DNA from: Morella rubra
Lineage: Eukaryota > Streptophyta > Magnoliopsida > Fagales > Myricaceae
NCBI GenBank assembly: GCA_003952965.2
Contig: CM025856.1
Coordinates: 20,006,406-20,070,405 of the forward strand
Direction: 5' to 3'
DNA length: 64,000 nt
Of the stretch, positions 55,841-64,000 are shown piece by piece. A model generated the notes under the pieces. It was not told the DNA's origin. It made no database searches and saw only the letters and a program-made list of their open reading frames with translations. The stretch's first letter is position 1, and each line of letters begins with the position of its first letter. Made by a program: the position numbers and the translations under genes.

Positions 55841-58800
55841 TCTAATTGATTTCTTATAGCATTGCTTGCAGATGTAAGTCACATCATCAAACCCCGTTGA
55901 TTGTGTCAATATATATGATCAGTAACTTGTTCATGCTTGAATCTGCATAATTGGTTGTAATTGGTAACAGCATCAAAACACGTTGAATGTGTATTTTGCT
56001 TGTGGGTTGTGTTAATTTTTCACTTACCTACACTCTCATTAACTTTTTCAGTACTTGATTCAACGTACGCGTAGTTGGTGTGCTATCAATACTCTGTTAC
56101 TTGACTAGTGCTGGAAGTAGCTTGTTCTCTAAAAAATGTCGGGAATATACTCTAGATTATACCCATCGAGCCATACCTTGGTCTTCGAAAAAGAAACTCT
56201 TTGTAGTGGGGCAACAGGTTAATTAAATATAGGTTGCTTGCACTTCTAATCAAACCTACATTAGAGCTGTCTAATCTTTGGTCTCTACGGAAACCAGAAT
56301 GGTGGAGAGAAGTAACAGAGGCATGCCCTAAATGATAAGAGTACAGGACAAAGAGAAGCTTGTCCATTTCGTAAGGCAATTTTTTTGGGTTATCAATGTA
56401 AGCGTTGGCTTAAGAATGACCAACCAAACATGAAAGAACCAAAGGCATTCCCTCGAAATATGTGGTCCTGTTGGATAAGTGAATCTGTCCTCATTTTGCA
56501 CGAGTAAGTGCAACGATCTCGGCCATATGGTTGCAGACAAACTCGTGACTTTGGAAGGACGCCGACTGATGGTTTGAGAAAAGAAAGACTATAAGATGAA
56601 GAGAGAGATATATGGCCTGCCTTGGCTTCAAATATGGGCCACTACACTTCCCGTACAGACAAACGGGTTGACCTCTTTCTTTGTTTGCATTGTTTGGACT
56701 TAAGAGTTTAGATGGCAAATTGGGCTCTTTGGTTTCTTCTCTGCTGACCCACATGCATTCTTTCCTCTTTAAACGACACGTCTTAAGCGACTTATCCATT
56801 CTTTTTCAACTATTTTAATGGTCGCTATTGTTGACTAGTCCTGTTGTTACTATTGCTTTACATCCCAGTTAAGCAAACGATTTCCAACTAGTCAAAGCTA
56901 ATTGGAGTAGAGAGTTTGGTCCAAACAGGAAATTTTCTTCCCCATTAGCGGGACACGAGGCTATCTGAGATTGCAGCGGACGATCTGTCGATGTCATCGC
57001 AACCCAAGATTCCCCATATAAAATTGTGCAAAAGGCATTAACTTGTGACCTTTTTACGACCAAATCACATTCCATTTGTAAAATAACTAACCAGTCTCCT
57101 TCGCCGTCCTCTTTGGTTCAAATCTTCCTATCTCCTATTCCATGAAAGCTACCTTATCCCTCGTGACGTCGACGCTGAAGAGGAAGATCGATTTCCATGT
57201 GGGTCACTCTTTGTTAAACAATGCGAACGGAGCCCTCAAAAGATCGCGTTCCTCCTATCTATCAGGACCAAACAGCTCTAATTCCTCCACCGACCGCCGA
57301 TACTTTGGCACGCATGCATATGGCCCGAATTTCTAAGCCAGCAATGCTTGAGCTTTCGGCTGACATTTGAATATGATCTAAGGCGGCAATGATGTTTAGT
57401 AAACTATGTTTTTCTGATAAAATTAGTCTGTGACTATTTCCCAATTGTATAAATATGATAGAAGCCTATACATCGAGGAAATAACAAGATTAAAATAAAC
57501 ATTCATTCAAAGTGCATGTAATTTTGTCACTTGATAATTTTTATTAACAACAAATTAATCGATTGAAAATAAACATTCATTCAAAGTGCATGTTTTTGAC
57601 TTGAGTTCCGAGTTCCGATTTTTTAGTTCCGGTTCCGATATTAACCGGATGCCGAGCTGAAATTTCAATTTCCACGGAAAATTTTTCCCACCCTTAACAT
57701 CCATTGGTACCAACTTATGAGATCTTCTTTAAGTGGCTCTAAATTAACTAAATCAATCACATTGTAGTTTATATTTTAATGTAGCTCAAAATTATTTTTG
57801 ACATTGCAGCAGATCTTTCATTGTTGCATTTCACATCTTCTATGAATGTTGCAATAGATGATATACACTCATCTCTATAGATTGTTTATAACTATTCGCA
57901 GGGGATCCTTTTTTTTGGTAACTATGACAATCTTTAAGCCAAGACATCATAAGATCAGGGCCACTTTATTGGCTGTATATTTGTCCTCCGTTTTATTTCT
58001 TTTTTATTTTTTTAAATTTTGTAGTTGTTTTATAAAGTTTTAATTGTTCTAGATTGGTTGTGGACATTTCCTACTCCTTCCTTTTATACTTCCCTTAATA
58101 TAAATATAAATATATATATTTATGTTGCCTAAAAGAAATTGATACCACTTGTGAACGTCCTACTTTGAAGAATGGTCGGAGAGGTGCAGGCGCAGGCTAC
58201 ACATGTCATTCTAGAGGGTCAAACTTGGGGAATTCTATGGGTTTTTTAATGCTTAGGTCTGACTGGAAATCATCAATGCCATGGGATTACCAATTGAAGA
58301 AGGGCAGCATTTCTTCTTTCTTTGAAGCCTCGAACCCATGTGTGAAGAATATTACCAAATAAAGAAAAAATACATTTTATTCAATGGCAAATTACTTTGT
58401 AGGTAATAGGTTCACGTGGTTTATGCCTTTTTCGAATCTTTTCAAAAATCCATCAAAATGATACATCCTGTTCGATTTGTATTTATCTGAGAAATGCCCC
58501 TTTTAAATAATTAGATAGCATTTAGAACTCTTCGAATGGACTATGGAGCTTTACTTGAACGTTTATGGAACCCCTTTCGGGTGTGTTTGACTTGTTAAAA
58601 TCTTTGGGAAAACTGGTTAAAATTTTAGGGGATATTGGATTTGGTGAAAAAGTGCTTAAAGAGAATGGATTTTTAATATTTATTATAATGAAAAGTATAT
58701 GATTGATGGGAAGAGAGATTTATATTGTAATTTTTTATTGTGTTAAAATTTTAAGCAGTGTAAAATTTTACGTTTCAAACGCACTTAAAAAATGTATTAA

Positions 58801-60690
58801 GTTTGTGTAAAAAGTGGTGTTGTTGAAATTGTGGGATTAAATTGGTATTGGTGTTTGTGTTTGAATTCTTAAGATGTTTTGTGATAATTTTATTAATGGA
58901 TTTGAATCTTAGGAAAAAGTTGAACACGAACATGCCCTTGGTAAAGTCCCAGGAAAAAAATGGAATTTTACAATATACTAGTTGGAAAAAGTTTGGTCCT
59001 AGAATTTTAAGAGGTTCTAACATATGTTACTCTAGTTCTATGAATGATCTAGATTTATAGTGCAGTTAAAAAAAATTGAGCAATTAATATGTTATTTAAT
59101 GTAATATGGATCATTGATAAAATTTATTAATGTGTCGAAAATATCAAAATTCTTATTACTTATTAGGAGATTAGTATTCTCTATAATTTGCTATTTAGAT
59201 TATACGGTGCAATTCAAAGAAAGATAAACATAGTAGGTGAATTTCATTGTAAGGCTCATGCTGTCCTAAACTTTACGTGAACAGTATTAAATGGTGTAAG
59301 ATCTACCAATTATTTTTGTCTCTTTTTAAATTACATTTATAATTCGAACATAAAATTACAGAAAATCCACATTCGACATGTTATGAATGAAGTTTTAAGA
59401 CCGAATTACATGGATAACTTGCTATGAGTTAAAGCAAAAAAGCTACAAATCAAAATTGCAGTTTAATTGGGGAAAAAATCTTCTTAAGTTCCAATTGCAA
59501 TCTAAACTTCAATCAGTGTACTTGACTGCATTTCCCAAGCCGCTCCGTTCATATTGTTTTTTAAAAAAAAAGGGTAATTTTAAAGATTTGTTAGAAAGCA
59601 ACGGTAGAGTTTTTCAGTCTTCCTAGAAATACTCAAATATTTGAACAGAAAACGGTAAAAAAAAAAACCCAAAAAACAAAGGACGATAAATATTGGTGAC
59701 GTGATGGTTCTTCCACGGACATCTACTAATGGATGTGGATAAAGCCAAAGAAAAGGCAAGATAATCCTACCCACGGAAGGGGGTGCTAACATATCCGCAC
59801 AGGCTCCGAAGTTGTTGCCTGTCCATGTCCTGTTTAATTGGAGCGCAATAGTCTATGTAAGGGATGTGACATGTAAAAGATGTGAAAAATATTTGTTAGC
59901 AAAATTGTTTGGTGTAAAAATTTTTTATTTTAATATAATAATTATAAATAATTATTTATTTTTTATTATAATAAATATAAAAATTTATTTCAATTATCTT
60001 TTTTATCATTTTTTTTTTTACCAATTACAACACCTTAAAATTATAATTACATTAAAATTTTAACATTCAAACTTTAGTTCAATCAATCCATATTTTTTTT
60101 CCTACGTATCTTTTTCTCACTTGTATGTTCTCTAAAAAAAAGAAATTACTAAAACTCTCTTTTTAAATATTTTTTTTGATAGTTCAATATTTTTAAAAAC
60201 ACTCAAAAAAAAAATTGTAATTATTACAATATATATAATTCCCATCCCCCTCTACATATTTCCTTCTCCATTTATGTCTGTGCATTTGAGAATTTTAAAT
60301 ATGATCCACGTGGTTATTTGTTTAGGAGAAAAAAAAAAAAAAACTCATGTATGCTCAGCGAAGTGACAGAATATCAACACCAACGGGAAGTACTGTATAT
60401 ATATATATTTCAAGATATTAACTAGAAAAATTGACCAATCCAACATTTTATAAATGTATATTGGAAGAGAGATATTTTTTTAATCCATATAAACCACGTG
60501 TGAGCATCAAAATCGCTATCGCTAACAGCTTCAGGCCCCAGCCGTCCTTTCGTGTTTCCATCAACATTGCGGGCTTCCAAGGGCGACCGCTCAGGCAGAA
60601 CAACGGTCGGTGTTTACTGCTAATTATTTATATGAAATCCGAATGTTTAACTTCAAAACAAAGACCTGGAGTAAGTAGCGCAAGTGTCGG
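55841..60690. other. AT-rich intergenic DNA
   Basis: No gene is supported. The phrase AACCCCGTTGATTGTGTC near 55890 has relatives at about 55825 (AACCGCTTTGATTGTGTC) and 55975 (AACACGTTGAATGTGTA), a decayed three-unit repeat about 70-80 bp apart. AAAATAAACATTCATTCAAAGTGCATGT-like text (20-base core ACATTCATTCAAAGTGCATG) occurs at 57499 and 57573. The stretch 59880-60230 is extremely AT-rich. Confidence 0.45.
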
Positions 60691-60700
60691 CAAAATATTA

Positions 60701-61244
60701 GGCTAAATTGTACGTAGGCTCATGAGCTATATAAAGGTTGCAAATAAGTTTTTGAGGTAACGTTTTCAACAAATAGACCCTTGAGATAGAGTTTAAGTCA
60801 AATCGAGGTCATTTCATCTATTTTTTCATCAGCCCCATTAATAATCATTGCTGTCAGGGCTTTAAAATCCTCGTCATAACGAATTAGAAAGCGCACTGTC
60901 TAGTTAAAACACTCATGTCACATCTGCGCCAGGTCTCTATCAACTCACCGTGTTAGTTTAACAAAAAAAAAAAAAACTTAATGAGGTGACGTCGTTCTCC
61001 TATTGCAGACACCTGTGTAGATGTGGCATGGACGTTTTAATTGGACAGGTGGCGCTTTCTAATTCATTATGACGTGAATTTTAAAGTCTTGACAGCAATG
61101 GCCGTTAACGAGACTGACAAGAAATGGACGTAGAGGCTTTGATTTAACTAAAACTCTATCTCAAAAGTCTATTTGTTAAAAACGTTACCTCAATACTCAT
61201 TTATAACCTTCATATATCTTAAGAGCTTTAGATGCAATTAAATC
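60701..61244. mobile_element. Foldback Mutator-type MITE, 544 bp
   Basis: Two long arms (about 60701-60960 and 60976-61244) are inverted copies, for example GAGGTAACGTTTTCAACAAA in the left arm and GTTAAAAACGTTACCTCAAT in the right. They meet at a 14-base A run. The 9-bp flank AAAATATTA is identical at 60692-60700 and 61245-61253, the target-site size of Mutator elements. The ends start with G (GGCTAAATTG against GATTTAATTG). No coding is present. The long arms could produce a double-stranded hairpin RNA if transcribed. Confidence 0.85.
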
Positions 61245-61253
61245 AAAATATTA

Positions 61254-62379
61254 TTCTTGTTATTGGCCGAGCATATCAACAACGGGTCAAATATCCGGGG
61301 ACCGGATCAAATTATATCAACCTGACAACTCAGTTGAAATGGTGGGGCCAAATAAAAATAGAAAAACGAAGGATCATTTAACGTACCTTTCTGTACAGAG
61401 TGCTGGAGGAAGGAGGTGTTGATGGGTGGACCCCACTAGGCTGTGAGGTGTTGCAAATCGGCGGCTCCTCCCGCTCCGCGTAATAATTAATTGACAACAA
61501 TTGAGTACTGTACAAATCGTTTTTTCAGGAATGAAACACGCGGACAGGTGTCCAGTTACGGGAAATATATATAGATAGAGGGCAATCTAGTCATTAAGAA
61601 AAAAACAAATAGAGGGCAAATTTGATCCGAAATGTACATACATCATTCTATTTTGAGCAAAAAAAGTTGTTAGGACTTAACGATATGCAACAAACACAAA
61701 CTTATTGGAATAATGATTCAACTGTAGGCTGTCGAAGTGGATGATGTCGTGTCATTGGGTGGTTTAGAACACTTGTTTTACGTGACTAAATGATACAGGT
61801 AACTTCTCCTTGTTGGTGTATATAATTAATTTTACATCGCAGCCTCCCTGAGAGACACCAAACAGATGAAAAAGTATAAAGCAGTCTTGATCCACGTGGT
61901 AAGTCAGTAAACATCATCCCAAGATATAATATAGATAATATTAAATATCATAGAACTTATATTTTTTTATCTCTTCTTTTTTCGAATTATACTATTCGAT
62001 TTCGTGACAGTATAAAGAAGATATTGATCCGCGATAAATTTATGGTGTTATACCCATTAAAAAAACTCGAATAATCAGTGGATTACTTGCAAAATCATAG
62101 ATATATTTAATCAAACCATTATCTGACTATTATATTGTACCATTTTACTTTCGTGAATAACGCATCGAAGTCATCTCTTCAAACTCATGATGTGTTTAGT
62201 GATTGAGTAATATATCTGAGAAAAAACAAATATAGATTAAGTGGGTTATCATAAAACTATTTTCATCTAAGTAATGTCCTCCTTTGACATACAAAGAAAC
62301 AAATGTGTAGAAGAATATGAATGGATTAGTTGTGCAAAGTCAAAGATGCGGTTTGTGAATGGATTGTCCTCAAGTAGTT
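61254..62379. other. Intergenic DNA, nothing recognised
   Basis: AT-rich DNA without a supported gene or repeat; TATATATAGATAGAGGGCAA near 61565 and CAAATAGAGGGCAAATTTGA near 61604 share the phrase TAGAGGGCAA, a minor local repeat. Confidence 0.4.
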
Positions 62380-62635
62380 AGATAGTTATTCTGATTATTC
62401 TTCTTTTATTGAAAGTCGTTATAGTCTGGAATGGTGATTTTGTTGTATTCCGATTTTTATGACAGTTTATATTTATATTATACTCTGATTTTTGTGTTAG
62501 TTTGTATTGATACTGTGTGTTGGTTTTTATGATTAGTTTGTAATTCTAATTATTTTTTGACCTTTGTTACCTTGGTACTGATTGCATGTTAGTCGGTTTT
62601 TAATAAATTATCTTTGATTAGAAAAAAAGAAAAGA
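62380..62635 (+). mobile_element. Possible LINE 3' UTR with A-rich tail
   Basis: The segment is T/G-rich, with the phrase GATTTTTGTGTTAGTTTGTA in variants, then CTTTGTTACCTTGGTACTG and GTTTTTAATAAATTATCTTT before GATTAGAAAAAAAGAAAAGA. That is the style of a plant L1 3' end, but no RNase H coding or target duplication was found. Confidence 0.35.
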
Positions 62636-63399
62636 AAAGAGAGATGCGAGATGGGGGAAGAATACGAGTAGAAACAAAGTGAACTCCTCGACAAGAAGTA
62701 CCGTACTTTAGCCTTTACTAGGGAGTAGTGACAACAGGCCTGCTTTATTTTTTTTGTCAGATTTTGGAAAGGGGTGGGGTCTTTGCTTTACTGGCCAAGG
62801 GTTTAGGTATTCGTGCTGGCAGGTCACAATTTTTATCCCCCCACTGCTGTAGCTTCTTGTGTCCACACCAGGAGTGTGATGTTTTCTGAGTAGTAGTGAC
62901 CCACTCGCGAATGATGACTCTTATTTCTAAATAGAATAAAAGCAAAACAGAGAAGTACGTGTCTAGTGCCGAGCGGTGTGGGACACAATGGCATTCGGGT
63001 TTTAGGCCGATCCTGCACGTCAATTCGATTCAACCTCCCCTGCGTGGTGTGTTCATTTTCCCTAATCGCTGTATTTAAAAATCAGCCGATCTTCGAGTCA
63101 TCCTCTCCTTTACAGTCCCAAACTACGCAACTTCTAAACCCAACGTAATGTCCGACCACGACCAATAACAACCTACATTACTAGCTAATTTCCCACTATA
63201 CCCCCACAGTCCATAAGTCATAACCACCCCCATCTCTCTCTCTCTGATGTGGAGCTGAGGACAAAGAAATTGTAAAATATATGACACATCTTGAGAAGAA
63301 GCGACACCTGGAATCATTGGGAATGGAAAATGAAGCCAGCAAGAGGGGGAGGGCATATTGGGAATCAGGACTCCGGACTCGGGAGCACACAGGTTTTAT

Positions 63400-63407
63400 T
63401 ATAAATA
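63400..63407 (+). promoter_or_regulatory. TATA box of the right-edge gene
   Basis: TATAAATA lies 323 bp before the start codon; transcription would start near 63430, leaving a leader of about 290 bases that is pyrimidine-rich (TTCTTCCTATCTCTTTCTTG), as is usual in plants. Confidence 0.6.
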
Positions 63408-63722
63408 GGGTCGTTGGCTGGAGCTGTCTGTCTACTCTTTTTTTCACCTTTATCTTGAGCTGAGAAACGAACGATTCACAGAAGCCACAAATAACACGGC
63501 CTCTGCTCCTCAACTTTCTTTCGACATTTATTGTTCCCTCACTCTTTCACACACACGCACAGAGCCCCCCCTCTTTTGATTCATTCATGAGCGCTTTATC
63601 TTCTGCCGTCTGTTGAGTTCTTCCTATCTCTTTCTTGCTCGTGCTTTCTAGTTGTGACAATAATTGTGATACTTTAATTGATTAGTGCCGAGTTGTTATC
63701 CGTGTGGGGAAGGTTGTTGGAT

Positions 63723-64000
63723 ATGGCTTCAGATGGGAGTATGACAATCCACTCTTCTACTGTGGAGGATGACTGCGAAGATGATATCTATGATGGGTAT
63801 GATCACGATCAACACCCTTATCCCCTCAATTTGTCCAGGCTTTCAGTATGTACAAGCAGTTCCATGTACGGGAATGATGAAGAAGATGATCATGATGATG
63901 ATGGGAACTACTGTCAAGCTGCCGAAGGAGACAATGGGATGAGGATGTTCATGTCGCGCTTGTCCATTGAGAGCTTTGATGCAGACGAGGAATTCTCCGA
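63723..64000 (+). CDS. N-terminal exon of an unidentified acidic protein, partial at window edge
   Basis: ATG at 63723 opens 92 uninterrupted codons that run off the window. The protein begins MASDGSMTIHSSTVEDDCED and is very rich in Asp/Glu, with poly-acidic blocks (NDEEDDHDDDG). Two similar Ser-Arg-Leu-Ser phrases, LSRLSVCTSSS and MSRLSIESFDADEEF, could be kinase sites. Codon use is coding-like, a good TATA box and leader precede it, and the frame has no internal stop. I do not recognise the family from this part; disordered acidic leaders occur in many plant regulatory and trafficking proteins. Confidence 0.7.
   Translation, partial: MASDGSMTIHSSTVEDDCEDDIYDGYDHDQHPYPLNLSRLSVCTSSSMYGNDEEDDHDDDGNYCQAAEGDNGMRMFMSRLSIESFDADEEFS

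Noticed and set aside
56152-56799. Minus-strand frames of 70-102 codons
   Set aside because: No family motif found; neighbouring LINE debris makes chance frames likely.
1-64000. Search by eye for tRNA and rRNA genes
   Set aside because: No cloverleaf with convincing A and B boxes and no rRNA-like stretch was seen; a tRNAscan-type run would be decisive.

Overview
The window is nuclear DNA of a flowering plant, most likely a eudicot. It has AT-rich intergenic DNA, intron-rich genes with GT-AG borders, plant-specific families (PIF-type bHLH, PLS-class PPR, R2R3-MYB, a MIR171/MIR479-like microRNA) and many plant transposons. A 1000-N assembly gap lies at 24839-25838. I cannot name the species.

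Left end (1-14.6 kb): an almost pure transposon landscape. An 8551-bp CACTA (En/Spm) element occupies 1467-10017, with a CCT target duplication, GC-rich palindromic subterminal repeats, a broken TNPD-like transposase gene and a TNPA-like gene. It landed three bases inside exon 2 of a small minus-strand gene encoding a GRF-type zinc finger, a coiled coil and a C-terminal hydrophobic segment. That gene converges on the 3' end of another gene (1-274) and starts beside a Mutator-like terminal sequence (to 11983). A second, decayed GRF-finger gene with the same orientation sits at 13.4-14.5 kb, again beside a Mutator-like end. This repeated arrangement is the best candidate for something unusual in the window.

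14.6-24.8 kb: an old LTR (14639-15941), a non-autonomous hAT element (16075-17066), and a roughly 2-kb segment present twice in direct orientation (about 17.3-19.35 and 21.75-24.1 kb). Each copy carries a strong hairpin of the MIR171/MIR479 superfamily. A GCTCG-rich repeat lies between them and a mini-CACTA follows.

25.8-36 kb: the gene-rich core. A PIF-type bHLH gene on + (phytochrome signalling; APB motif and bHLH visible, N-terminal exon unresolved) faces, tail to tail, an intronless E+-class PPR gene on -. Behind that, also on -, is a seven-exon CHMP7/SNF7-family ESCRT gene whose intron 4 carries two identical 100-bp copies. A short LINE tail with a 19-bp target duplication lies upstream of the PIF gene.

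36-64 kb: mostly AT-rich intergenic DNA with microsatellites, LINE 3' ends and a 544-bp foldback Mutator MITE (9-bp target duplication). It holds one complete gene, an R2R3-MYB of the MYB61/MYB50/MYB55/MYB86 clade (51.7-53.2 kb), and at the right edge the first exon of an acidic protein I cannot identify. The genes do not form a pathway; they are independent single-copy-style plant loci set among repeats.
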